Source: CAXXOK01 sp964497495
GTDB lineage: Bacteria; Bacillota; Clostridia; Christensenellales; Aristaeellaceae
DNA: 64,000 nt
Assembly (NCBI GenBank): GCA_964497495.1
Contig: CAZCCZ010000001.1
Coordinates: 62,001 to 126,000, forward strand
Direction: 5' to 3'
Shown here: one piece after another, positions 17,109 through 25,996 of the stretch
Layout of the letters: the number at the start of each line of letters is the position of its first letter
Numbering within the stretch: the first letter of the stretch is position 1
Made by a program: the position numbers and the translations under genes
The notes under the pieces: model-generated
Told to the model about the DNA's origin: nothing
Seen by the model: only the letters and a program-made list of their open reading frames with translations
Databases searched by the model: none

Positions 17109-18632
17109 ATGCGTTTGGATACCCAGGTTCAACCCTCCTATCTACTTGAAATGCGCCACATCTGCAAGGAATTTCCCGGCGTCAAAGCGTTGGACGACGT
17201 GACCCTGCAAGTGAGGGCGGGCACCGTGCACGCGTTGATGGGCGAAAACGGCGCGGGAAAATCCACGCTGATGAAGTGCCTTTTCGGTATCTACCGCCAG
17301 AGCAGCGGGGATATTCTGCTGAACGGCGAGAAGGTGGACATCCGCGATTCCAAGACGGCGCTGGATCTGGGCATCGCCATGATCCACCAGGAACTGCACC
17401 CCATCCCCTACCGGAACGTGATGGATAACATCTGGCTCGGCCGCTACCCCACCAAGGGCGTAATGGTCAACGAGCAGGAAATGTATAAAAACACGGAAGC
17501 GCTGCTGAAAGACCTGGAGATCAATATCAATCCGCGGGTGCTGGTGCGCACCCTGTCGGTTTCCTCCGTTCAGACCATCGAAATCGCCAAGGCCATTTCC
17601 TACAACGCGAAGATCGTCATCATGGACGAGCCGACCTCTTCCCTTACGGAAAACGAAGTCGCCCATTTGTTCAAGCTGATCCGCCGCATGCGGGACAGCG
17701 GGGCGGCCGTCATCTATATTTCTCACAAAATGGAAGAAATACTGGCCATCTCCGACGAGGTCACCATCATGCGGGACGGGAAAAGCGTCGGTACGTGGCC
17801 GGCTTCCGAGCTGACCACCGACCTGATCATCCGCCGGATGGTCGGCCGCGACCTGACCCACCGTTTCCCACCCCGCGAGAACGTGCCCGGGGAGACGATT
17901 TTACGGGTCGAGGGGCTTACGAGCCCGAACCCGCGGTCTTTCCGCAACATCTCCTTCGATTTGAGAAAAGGCGAAATCCTCGGCGTCGGCGGCCTGATGG
18001 GCGCGCAGCGCACCGAAATGCTGGAGGCGCTGTTCGGGTTGCGCGCCGTAAAGGAAGGGCGCGTGACCCTGTACGGAAAAGAGGCGAATATCGACGCGCC
18101 GCTGGCCGCCATGAAACACGGCATGGCGCTCTTAACGGAGGAACGGCGCGCCACCGGCATCTTCCCGATGCTAAGCGTTATGGAGAACACCGTGATCGCC
18201 AAACTGCGGGAATATATCCGCCGCCCGTTCTTTTCGCTGGACGAACGCCGCCGGGTAAAGGATTCGGAGGATTCCATCCAGCAGCTCCACATTAAAACCC
18301 CGTCCTGCCGCACCCTCATCAAAGACCTGTCCGGCGGCAACCAGCAAAAGGTGCTTCTGGCACGCTGGCTGCTGATCGAGCCGGAGATCCTCATTCTGGA
18401 CGAGCCGACCCGCGGCATCGACGTGGGCGCGAAATTTGAAATCTACACGATCATCGCGGATCTGGCCAAGCGGGGAAAGAGCATCATCATGGTGTCTTCG
18501 GAAATGCCCGAGTTGTTGGGCATGTCCGACCGGATCATGGTGATGTGCGAGGGGCGACTGTCCGGCATCCTGCCCGGCAGCGAAGCCACACAGGTGGACG
18601 TAATCCGTTTGGCCACGCAGTTTTCAGCCTGA
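17109..18632 (+). CDS. mglA: Galactose/methyl-galactoside ABC ATPase MglA
   Basis: A 507-aa protein with two fused ABC domains. Domain 1 (about residues 10-245) has Walker A GENGAGKST, MIHQEL and Walker B VIMDEPTSSLTE. Domain 2 has the degenerate loop GGLMGAQRTEMLEAL characteristic of MglA/RbsA second domains, the signature LSGGNQQKVLLARWL and Walker B LILDEPTRGIDVG. GGGAGGCTG precedes ATG 17109. It energises uptake with MglB and the permease at 18667. Confidence 0.95.
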   Translation: MRLDTQVQPSYLLEMRHICKEFPGVKALDDVTLQVRAGTVHALMGENGAGKSTLMKCLFGIYRQSSGDILLNGEKVDIRDSKTALDLGIAMIHQELHPIPYRNVMDNIWLGRYPTKGVMVNEQEMYKNTEALLKDLEININPRVLVRTLSVSSVQTIEIAKAISYNAKIVIMDEPTSSLTENEVAHLFKLIRRMRDSGAAVIYISHKMEEILAISDEVTIMRDGKSVGTWPASELTTDLIIRRMVGRDLTHRFPPRENVPGETILRVEGLTSPNPRSFRNISFDLRKGEILGVGGLMGAQRTEMLEALFGLRAVKEGRVTLYGKEANIDAPLAAMKHGMALLTEERRATGIFPMLSVMENTVIAKLREYIRRPFFSLDERRRVKDSEDSIQQLHIKTPSCRTLIKDLSGGNQQKVLLARWLLIEPEILILDEPTRGIDVGAKFEIYTIIADLAKRGKSIIMVSSEMPELLGMSDRIMVMCEGRLSGILPGSEATQVDVIRLATQFSA

Positions 18633-18666
18633 CGCCAATCAACATGTAGCAAGGGATGGATGAAAC

Positions 18667-20484
18667 ATGAGCGCGTTTTCCGCCGTATCCCGAACTTCCT
18701 GGGATCAAAGGATCAACTCTCCCGGCCTGCGGAGGCTCCTCATTATTCTGTTCTCCACGATCGTGCTGCTCACGCTGGCGCTACCCTACGTCACCTATCC
18801 GGTGCCGGCGTACGAGGGGTACGACGCAGCGGCCGCGCTGACGGACGCGCAGGCAGGGTACGAAGCGGATCTGCAGACCTACAAAGACAAAGTGATCCTG
18901 CGTGATCAGACGCAACGGCAGGTCAACGACGTGTTGCAGCCCGCCTATATCCGGGCGAACGCCGATCTGGCCGCGCTGCAGGCTTCCGAAACCGCGGACG
19001 AAACCGCGCTTGCCGCCGCGCAGGCGGCGGCCGACGAGGCGAAAACGGCGGTGACGGAAGCGCGTAAAGTTCTTTCCGGCCTGCAGAACCTGGTCGCCCC
19101 CGTGCCGGTGCAGAATCCCGTGCCGGCCTCGAAGAACGAAGAAGCGGTCGCGGTTCACGACGTAACCGGATTAGATCTGGCGTTGGGCGCGTTGACCGCC
19201 GCCAATACCCTCAACGTCCTGTGGACGCTGATTCCAAGCCTGTTTCTCATCGCGGTAGGGGCGGCGCTGACCCTCGCGAAGGCGCCGCTGAAGCTCCGCA
19301 AACCGATCATCCTGTTCGGCGTGATTCTGTTCTGTTTCTCGGCCCTGCGCATTGAGACGGCCGGTAACAAGGAACTGGGCGCCATCGCCAAGGTATACGG
19401 TTTCGGCTGGGGTTACGGCCTGGGCATCGTGGCGAGCCTGCTGCTGCTGCTAAGCATCCTGTTTGAAGGCAAAGAGTTCAGCCTGTCCCTCAAGAGCGTC
19501 ACCACGTTCGCCTCCGACAAGGCCATCTACCTGGTGCTGTTGGCGCTGGTGTGCGCCATCGCACTGATTAACCCCCGCTTTGTCGCCACGGACACGTTCA
19601 TCAACATTATCCAGCAATCCAGCACGCGCCTGATCATCGCCATGGGCATGAGCTTCGTCATCATCGGCACGGGCGGCGTGGACCTTTCCGCCTGCCGCGT
19701 GGTGGGCATGACGGCCGTCATCTCCGCCTCCATGTTGCAAACCTCGGACTACTCGCGCCTGTTTTACCCCAACCTGCCGCAGCTTCCGGTAATCCTTCCG
19801 TTCCTGCTGGCGGTGTTCATCGCCCTTCTGTTCGGGCTTCTCAACGGTTTCATCGTTGCCAAGCTGAACGTTCCCCCGTTTATCGCCACGCTGGCCACAA
19901 TGGTCATCGTATACGGCGCGAACTCCATTTACTTTAACCTTCCTCCCAACAACAGCCAGCCGATCGGCGGCCTGCGGGAAGACTTCACGTATCTGGGTAC
20001 GGGAAAAATCTACGGTTTCATCCCCGTTATCGTCCTCATCGCGCTGGTCGTGTGCATCGCGGTATGGTTCCTGCAAAACAAGACGGTGTTCGGCAAGAAC
20101 GTGTTCGCCATCGGCGGCAACCGCGAGGCGGCCAAGGTATCCGGCATCAACGTCACGTTTACCGTCATCGTGATCTTCGCTTTGGCCGGCGCGCTGATCG
20201 GCATGGCCGGCGTGCTGGAAGCCGCACGCACGGGCGGCGCGACCAACAACTACGGGGTCGGCTACGAGCTGGACGCCATCGCCGCCTGCGTAGTGGGTGG
20301 CGTGTCCTCTTCCGGCGGCGTGGGTACGGTAGGAGGCGTCGTGTCCGGCGTGTTCATCTTCCAGGTCATCAACTACGGCCTCACCTTCATCGGCGTGGAC
20401 CCATACTGGCAGCAGATCATCAAGGGCATCATCATCGCCAGCGCCGTCGCGCTGGACATCCGCAAGTACATGAACAAGAAGTAA
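18667..20484 (+). CDS. mglC: MglC-type permease with large N-terminal coiled-coil insertion
   Basis: A 605-aa protein, whereas MglC/RbsC permeases are usually 320-350 aa. The classical BPD_transp_2 core occupies about residues 284-605 (AMGMSFVIIGTGGVDLSACRVVG, VSGINVTFTVIVIFALAGALIGMAGVLEAA split over loops, GYELDAIAACVVGGVSSSGG). In front lie a TM helix (about 22-44), an Ala/Glu/Gln-rich stretch with coiled-coil character (about 55-142), a Pro-rich linker (143-155) and three further TM helices (about 183-205, 212-230, 243-266). The coiled coil should sit outside the membrane. Start ATG 18667 follows AAGGGATGG. The function of the extra region is unknown. Confidence 0.88.
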   Translation: MSAFSAVSRTSWDQRINSPGLRRLLIILFSTIVLLTLALPYVTYPVPAYEGYDAAAALTDAQAGYEADLQTYKDKVILRDQTQRQVNDVLQPAYIRANADLAALQASETADETALAAAQAAADEAKTAVTEARKVLSGLQNLVAPVPVQNPVPASKNEEAVAVHDVTGLDLALGALTAANTLNVLWTLIPSLFLIAVGAALTLAKAPLKLRKPIILFGVILFCFSALRIETAGNKELGAIAKVYGFGWGYGLGIVASLLLLLSILFEGKEFSLSLKSVTTFASDKAIYLVLLALVCAIALINPRFVATDTFINIIQQSSTRLIIAMGMSFVIIGTGGVDLSACRVVGMTAVISASMLQTSDYSRLFYPNLPQLPVILPFLLAVFIALLFGLLNGFIVAKLNVPPFIATLATMVIVYGANSIYFNLPPNNSQPIGGLREDFTYLGTGKIYGFIPVIVLIALVVCIAVWFLQNKTVFGKNVFAIGGNREAAKVSGINVTFTVIVIFALAGALIGMAGVLEAARTGGATNNYGVGYELDAIAACVVGGVSSSGGVGTVGGVVSGVFIFQVINYGLTFIGVDPYWQQIIKGIIIASAVALDIRKYMNKK

Positions 20485-20512
20485 ACCGATAACCGCGCCA
20501 GTCAAGACAAAA

Positions 20513-20556
20513 CCATCCCCCGGCGTTTTCAGGGTGAACGCCGGGGGATGGCTTTT
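20513..20556. terminator. Terminator after mglBAC
   Basis: A 15-bp perfect stem, CCATCCCCCGGCGTT (20513-20527)/AACGCCGGGGGATGG (20537-20551), followed by CTTTTC on the plus strand and flanked by AAAA on the other side. It can stop transcription in both directions. Confidence 0.8.
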
Positions 20557-20702
20557 CATGTTATACGGTCTGTATCGTGGGCCGCGCCCGTCGGGCGTTG
20601 CGTTCGCGCCTGCGAAAACGGCGCGTGGAGCGGGAGCCGACCAGAATACTTTTTATCCGCCGGCGGGAACGGCAACTGAAAGCGGCGGGGATATCCGGTT
20701 TC

Positions 20703-21149
20703 CTACAGCCAGAGGATCGGGGAAAAGAAATGTTCCAGCTTTTCGTTCTCCAGACAGGCGATGCGGGAAAGGCGCAACGCGACATCCTCCTCGCTTTCCG
20801 GGTTCGGGGAAGCCTGCCACGAATCCAGTATGCTCTGGATGACCTCGTTATTATATCGGCAGGTATCCGCTTTCCGGTCGTTCTCCTTCTGCTTTCTCTG
20901 GAGGAGCGTAACGCAGGCGGCCGCATCCGATCCGGATAAAAGCAGCGTCCGGATCTCCTTGAGCGAGAACCCGAGTTTCTGATAACCGGCGATGGCGCTC
21001 AGCGTTTGCATCTGTTCCGGAACATAATATCGGTATCCGGTACTTTCGTCGGTAAACGCGGGCTTCAGCAGCCCCATCCGGTCGTATATCCGCAGGGCGC
21101 GGACGGACACGTCGCAAAACGCGGCAAATTCGCCGATTCTCATTCGCAT
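20703..21149 (-). CDS. MerR family transcriptional regulator
   Basis: A 148-aa regulator. The frame extends further upstream, but MerR homology begins at MRMRIGEFAAF, so ATG 21149 is chosen. The N-terminal winged helix reads RIGEFAAFCDVSVRALRIYDRMGLLKPA and GYRYYVPEQMQTLSAI. A helical dimerisation stretch and a short acidic C-terminal segment with no Cys-rich metal loop follow. It is divergent from the MutS-like pair, whose promoter has the 19-bp spacer that MerR proteins act on, so it probably controls that operon and itself. The inducer is unknown. Confidence 0.88.
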   Translation of the reverse strand: MRMRIGEFAAFCDVSVRALRIYDRMGLLKPAFTDESTGYRYYVPEQMQTLSAIAGYQKLGFSLKEIRTLLLSGSDAAACVTLLQRKQKENDRKADTCRYNNEVIQSILDSWQASPNPESEEDVALRLSRIACLENEKLEHFFSPILWL

Positions 21150-21196
21150 TTTCAATACCCCCAACGGGAAAATTTCGCTTTCCGGTTCCCACGCGC

Positions 21197-21227
21197 TTGA
21201 CTCTGCACGTGCGTCATGGTTTACGCT
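21197..21227 (+). promoter_or_regulatory. MerR-type long-spacer promoter of the MutS-like operon
   Basis: TTGACT at 21197-21202 and TACGCT at 21222-21227 are 19 bp apart, the over-long spacer typical of MerR-activated promoters. The palindrome GCACGTGC (21205-21212) lies within the spacer. CGCTTGAC also occurs twice (21194 and 21224). Confidence 0.5.
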
Positions 21228-21256
21228 TGACCTGCAGGCAACCAGGAGGTGTGCGC

Positions 21257-22885
21257 ATGATGTATTACAGCGTCGTTTTCCCTTCCCGGGACAGCCGGGC
21301 GAAAGCCGCCGTTTGCCCATGGCTCCTTTTCCGGCCTCAACGCGTTCCCGGCGGCTACACCCTGCGAGGGAACAAAATGTATCCGTCTGCCGAAGGATAT
21401 TCTACGGAGGGGGTGTCGGTACCTTCCTTCTTTCTGGATACCTGCCTTGATCAGGTTCTGGACGAAGCGATCCCCGCGAACGCCGGCGAATATTTACGTC
21501 CCCTGTTCTACGCGTTATCCACGGGCCAAGAAACCGTGCTGTATCGACAGGCGATCGTGCGGGCGCTCGAGCGCGCGGACATCTCCGCCCTGTTCGGCAC
21601 GTTCTGCCGGGGGATCGAAAGCGCCCTGCGGATGATAAACGACGGGCGGAACGTGCATACGCAAGCCCAACGGGAGAAGTACGTCGTGGACGGCGCCGTT
21701 GCCTATTGCGACGCCGTACGAAACCTGCTGAAAGAAGCGTCCGGAACGGAGATTCCGCCCTGCGGCCTGACGCTCTTCGTTGATGAGGTTCACGCGTATG
21801 CGGAAAGCCCCGCCTTTCGGAAGATGGAAACGGCCGTGCGTCAGGCGAAAGCGAGGGCGGAAAAAATAACGTACCAGCTCCGCGTTGAGAAAGGAAAAGT
21901 CATCGTTTCGAGCGTCCCGAAGGAAACCGACTTCATCCGCGAGACGCAGGAGGCTTTCGCCCCCGTCGACTGCGAGACCGCCGCCATGGAAGGCGCTTCG
22001 CGTGAAATAAAGCTGTTCGGCCAGTTGGAACTGTGCCCGCTGGGAACGCTGATCACCGACGCGCTGCAAACGTTTTACCCCGGCGAGTTCGCGGAATTAA
22101 GCCTGGCCGCCGGTACGGCGGAAGCGATACCGGAACCGACGATTCAGGCGTTCGTGCAAGAAATTCCCTTCTATTATCACTCTCTTGAAACGGTGAAGCG
22201 ATTAGGCGCGGACGGATACGCCTGCACCCTTCCAACCCTTTCGGAGGACGGCGCGATATCCTTACGGGGCGCGTACGATATTGCCCTGGCGCTGAAACGG
22301 TCAAAAGTCGTGCCCAACGACCTGTCGCTGGGCGCCGACGAGCGAGGCGTCGTCGTAACGGGCGCGAACCATTCCGGAAAAACGACCTTCCTGCGCACGA
22401 TCGGCCAGATCGCCGTGCTGACGGCGCTGGGGCTGCCCGTTCCCTGCGCGGAAGCGAAGCTGCCGCTGTACGGGGAGTTTTATTCGCACTTCAGCGAGCC
22501 GGAAAAAAGCGATTCGGAACAGGGACGGCTGAAAGAGGAACTGCTCTGCCTCCGCCCGGTTCTGGATACGGCGGGGAGCGGCAGTCTCGTTTTACTTAAC
22601 GAGATGTTTTCGTCTACCACCGCGCGGGATGCGCAGGCCATGACGGAAGGGATTCTGAAAACGCTCACGGGCCGGGGCGCCCGCGTCCTGTGCGTTACGC
22701 ACACCGTATGCGAGATTCCGAAAGGAATCGTCAGCATGACGTCGCTGGTCAAGCCCGACACCCACGAACGGCTGTATCAAATCGTCCGCGCTCCCGCCGC
22801 GTCGCATGCCTATACCGCCGAGCTGGCGTTGAAATACCGTTTGACCTGCGAAGAAATCAGGGAGAGGGTTGTGCATGGCGTTTGA
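21257..22885 (+). CDS. MutS-like ATPase, first of a pair
   Basis: A 542-aa protein with a C-terminal MutS domain V ATPase: Walker A TGANHSGKTTFLRT, Walker B VLLNEMFSSTTARDA and RVLCVTHT. The mismatch-recognition domain (Phe-x-Glu) and connector of true MutS are absent; the N-terminal half has helical lever/clamp-like character only (long charged helix around VRQAKARAEKITYQLRVEKGK). ATG 21257 follows CAGGAGGT and is preferred over an upstream TTG. It overlaps the second MutS-like gene by 11 bases, so the two products probably assemble together. Role in mismatch repair is doubtful; the cellular function is unknown. Confidence 0.85.
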   Translation: MMYYSVVFPSRDSRAKAAVCPWLLFRPQRVPGGYTLRGNKMYPSAEGYSTEGVSVPSFFLDTCLDQVLDEAIPANAGEYLRPLFYALSTGQETVLYRQAIVRALERADISALFGTFCRGIESALRMINDGRNVHTQAQREKYVVDGAVAYCDAVRNLLKEASGTEIPPCGLTLFVDEVHAYAESPAFRKMETAVRQAKARAEKITYQLRVEKGKVIVSSVPKETDFIRETQEAFAPVDCETAAMEGASREIKLFGQLELCPLGTLITDALQTFYPGEFAELSLAAGTAEAIPEPTIQAFVQEIPFYYHSLETVKRLGADGYACTLPTLSEDGAISLRGAYDIALALKRSKVVPNDLSLGADERGVVVTGANHSGKTTFLRTIGQIAVLTALGLPVPCAEAKLPLYGEFYSHFSEPEKSDSEQGRLKEELLCLRPVLDTAGSGSLVLLNEMFSSTTARDAQAMTEGILKTLTGRGARVLCVTHTVCEIPKGIVSMTSLVKPDTHERLYQIVRAPAASHAYTAELALKYRLTCEEIRERVVHGV

Positions 22886-24383
22886 TTTTCTGTTTAGCGA
22901 CGCAGCCCCGGAATTCGGTGAGCCGAACCCGTTAACCGCCGACCTTCGCCTGAAGGTGCTGACCGAAGCGATGTCGCAGGGGGACGGGCGGATAGCGGAC
23001 GTATGCCTGCGGGTTCTGCTTCATCCGCTGACCCGCGCCGATTCCATTGCCGCGCGCAGGGACGTGCTTGCGGACGCCGACGCTCACTTCGGGCTGTTCG
23101 GCGAGTGGCTGGCTGCCGCACGCGGCGCGCTGGAACGTGCGGACCGGTACGCGGAGTTCCAGAACCCCAGTTATGACCGGATCATATCCAATCAGAAAAA
23201 GCTGATTACCGAAGCCGAGGTCGCAGGGGTCTATCTTGCCGGGTTTCGCCGTATCAGCGCCGCCGCCCGGAAAGAACGGGCCGCATTCCGCTCCGAAGCC
23301 GTGCGGCGGTTCCTGGCCGACGTCTCCCGGCGGTATTCCGACGAGAATCTTACCCGGATCGAGACGAAGCTGGATCAGATCGACAGCCTGAAACAGTCGG
23401 ACAGTCTAACGCTCACCGCATCGGTCGGCAAGGGATTAAAGCCCGAAAACACATGCTTGAACGGCCTTTCCGCGCAAAGAGAAGGAAGCCGTCTTCATGC
23501 CGGAAAGAAGGAAATCGTGATTCCGCTTTCCAACATTGCGCTGGTGCAGAACACAGAAGAGATGGTTCAAAGCGCCGTGCTGCCTCTGTACCGGACGGTC
23601 GCGGCCTTTAACCGCAGCAGCCGCGCGTATCTGGAAAAGCTTTCGTTTCAGGCCTCGTTTTACGTCGGCTGCGTGAACCTGAAGAAGAAGCTGTTGTCGC
23701 TGAACGTGCCGACGTGCACGCCGAGTCTGTCCGCAGATGGAAGTTTTACGTGGGAAGGCCTCGCGGAACCGGGCCTTGCGCTGCTCCGTTCGGCCGCGCC
23801 GGTCGGGAACGATGCCTGCTTTACGAATAAGCGGCTCGTACTGATCACCGGCGCGAACCAGGGCGGAAAAACCACGTTCCTGCGCAGCGTCGGTTTAGCG
23901 CAGATCATGGCGCAAAGTGGCATGTTCGTTGCGGCGCGGCAGTATGCGTGTCCCGTTTTCAGCGGGATTTTCTCCCACTTCCCGAGCGGCGAAGATGTGA
24001 ACCAGGAAATGGGGATGCTGGACGTGGAACTGCGGAGGTTAAGCCAGACCGTAGATCGGCTGCGGCCGCACGGCTTGCTGCTGATGAACGAGTCCTTCCA
24101 GACCACGATGCCCTCCGACGCGAAGTATCTGGCGGAAACGATCGTGCAGGCGCTAACCGATGCGGGAACGACCGTGGTGTTCGTAACCCATTTATACGCC
24201 TACGCTTCGGCACTGTACGCCAAGCGACCGGCGGGCGTTCTTTGGCTCCGCGCGCGGCGGGAAGCCGGGCAACCGGCCTATGTGCTAAGGGAAGGCGAGC
24301 CTTGCGCTTCCGCTTCGGGCACCGAACTGTATGAACAGGTGCTGGAATCGCAAGACGCCAAACAGCCGAATCGGGTGCTTTAA
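22875..24383 (+). CDS. MutS-like ATPase, second of a pair
   Basis: A 502-aa paralogue of the preceding protein. Walker A is TGANQGGKTTFLRSVG and Walker B LLLMNESFQTTMPSDA, followed by TTVVFVTHLYAYA. The N-terminus is again helical without a mismatch-binding domain (RLKVLTEAMSQGDGRIADVCLRVL). ATG 22875 is preceded by GGAGAGG. MutS-family ATPases act as dimers with composite active sites, so a heterodimer of the two is a natural inference. Both genes share the MerR-type promoter at 21197-21227. Confidence 0.85.
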   Translation: MAFDFLFSDAAPEFGEPNPLTADLRLKVLTEAMSQGDGRIADVCLRVLLHPLTRADSIAARRDVLADADAHFGLFGEWLAAARGALERADRYAEFQNPSYDRIISNQKKLITEAEVAGVYLAGFRRISAAARKERAAFRSEAVRRFLADVSRRYSDENLTRIETKLDQIDSLKQSDSLTLTASVGKGLKPENTCLNGLSAQREGSRLHAGKKEIVIPLSNIALVQNTEEMVQSAVLPLYRTVAAFNRSSRAYLEKLSFQASFYVGCVNLKKKLLSLNVPTCTPSLSADGSFTWEGLAEPGLALLRSAAPVGNDACFTNKRLVLITGANQGGKTTFLRSVGLAQIMAQSGMFVAARQYACPVFSGIFSHFPSGEDVNQEMGMLDVELRRLSQTVDRLRPHGLLLMNESFQTTMPSDAKYLAETIVQALTDAGTTVVFVTHLYAYASALYAKRPAGVLWLRARREAGQPAYVLREGEPCASASGTELYEQVLESQDAKQPNRVL

Positions 24384-24491
24384 GCCCGGTCCGGCCCGTC
24401 CTTTTCATTTCATAGAATTAAGCCGACAATCGTTCCCGCGCGACGAACCGGACGTCCGTCTTTTGGTCGGCGTGGTCGTGCCGCACGTTTT

Positions 24492-25985
24492 TTACGCCTC
24501 GACGCCCCGCAGACGCACGGCCATGTATTCCTTGCCCGGAAGCGGCAGGGTGAACGTGCCGGTATGCAGCCCGGCGTCCCGAACCGTCATATCCCAGGTG
24601 TCGATCACTTCAACGCGGTAGGTCACCTGCGACGGCATGCGGAACGTACGCCTGCACGGGCGGTAGAAGCCGTAGTAAAAAAGATAATATTCCGAGCCGT
24701 TCTCGGCGCGGGCGCAAACGTCGTCCCACGACGCCGGATACGGCGCGAGGCCGGAGCCCGGCGTTTCTTCCAGCAACCTGCGCAGAAACCGGATACGGGC
24801 CGGGCTTTCTCCGTGCAGTGCGCCGCCGTGGGACCACCACAGCACGCCGTCCGGCCGGTCGAACGTTTCCCCGTGGCCCGCGTAGCCGCCGCGAGCCGCC
24901 GCCTCCCAAAACCTGCGCACCAGTTCCCGCCCGCTGATATTGCCCCAGCCCTGGTCGATATTGCCTTCGTAGGCGATCTCATCCAGTACGACGGGCTTTC
25001 CGTACCGCTCGCGGTACTTTGCCGTCAGCTCCGCGCATTCGTAGGGGTCCTGCCGCTGGATGCTGGCGTGGGTGATCCACGGGCGGTTATGGTCGTAGAA
25101 GGTTACGCAGTTATGGATGGAGCGCAGGTGCCGGTACGGGTCCAGCGTTACCAGCAGCCCGGCGTAACGTTCCCAGTCCGCGAGGGTTTTGGAACGCATC
25201 AGATCCCACTCGTTGGCCAGCGACCACCACACGTTTCGGAAAGCCGAGAAGCGGGCGATTATATATTTCCAGTAAAGGTCGTCCTGTTGTGCGGTCATCT
25301 CGGAGAATCCCCACCGGTCGTACGGGTGCATCACGATCAGGTCGGCTTCGATACCCAGATCGCCAAGCCGCCGCACGGCCCGTTCCACGCGGCGGAAGTG
25401 TTCGGGGTTGAAGCGCGTAAACTCCCACCGGTTCCCGGGCAGAACGCCCATGCCGTCCCTTTCGGGGTCGAAACCCGTCATGTCGCACGGCGTGCCTTCA
25501 TAGGGGTAGGTGGCGGGCTCGTGCAGATTGTACAGATAATGCTTCGGGAAAATACAGAACCGGACCTTATTGAAATAACCCTCGGCCAGCGTGCGCAACG
25601 TTTCCTCCACGCGTTCGTCGTTCTGGTGAACCCAGGCGTAGCAGGTGGTACCCGCTTCGCGGTAGGGCGTGCCGTCCTCGTAGGCAAAATGGCATCCGTT
25701 CACCCGCATGGGGCCGTGGTTGCCCGCCCGCGGAGCGACGACGGTGAAGGCGCCTTCCGCCGCCTCCGGCGAAAAGCTGCCCCCGATACGGTACCGGTAC
25801 GTTCCCTCGAAAGAAGGCATGAACCGGATCCGGTACACGCCGTCCCCGTCGTAAAAACCGTCCGTTTCCACGCATTCGGACTTGCTTTCGAAGATTCCGC
25901 GGATCGAATAATCCGTGAACGGGTTGCCTTCCGTTCTGCTGGGAAAAGCAAGTTCCAGAACATCCCACTTCGCAACGGTATTCAT
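24492..25985 (-). CDS. Glycoside hydrolase-like protein (DUF5060/DUF4038/DUF5605 layout)
   Basis: A 497-aa protein without signal peptide, so cytoplasmic. The N-terminal beta domain (about 1-85, WDVLELAFPSRTEGNPFTD, YRYRIGG) looks like DUF5060. The TIM-barrel middle resembles DUF4038, with clan GH-A style acids: E259 in WSLANEWD (acid/base candidate) and E336 in PVVLDEIAYEG (nucleophile candidate). A C-terminal beta domain (about 410-497) fits DUF5605. ATG 25985 has AGAGGG upstream; ATG 26000, which overlaps the permease stop, is an alternative. It follows the ABC importer genes and should split the imported glycoside inside the cell. The substrate is unknown. Confidence 0.82.
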   Translation of the reverse strand: MNTVAKWDVLELAFPSRTEGNPFTDYSIRGIFESKSECVETDGFYDGDGVYRIRFMPSFEGTYRYRIGGSFSPEAAEGAFTVVAPRAGNHGPMRVNGCHFAYEDGTPYREAGTTCYAWVHQNDERVEETLRTLAEGYFNKVRFCIFPKHYLYNLHEPATYPYEGTPCDMTGFDPERDGMGVLPGNRWEFTRFNPEHFRRVERAVRRLGDLGIEADLIVMHPYDRWGFSEMTAQQDDLYWKYIIARFSAFRNVWWSLANEWDLMRSKTLADWERYAGLLVTLDPYRHLRSIHNCVTFYDHNRPWITHASIQRQDPYECAELTAKYRERYGKPVVLDEIAYEGNIDQGWGNISGRELVRRFWEAAARGGYAGHGETFDRPDGVLWWSHGGALHGESPARIRFLRRLLEETPGSGLAPYPASWDDVCARAENGSEYYLFYYGFYRPCRRTFRMPSQVTYRVEVIDTWDMTVRDAGLHTGTFTLPLPGKEYMAVRLRGVEA

Positions 25986-25996
25986 CCTAATCCCTC

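Noticed and set aside
21257..24383. Standard mutS mismatch repair gene
   Set aside because: Both proteins lack the N-terminal mismatch-recognition domain, and mutL is not nearby.
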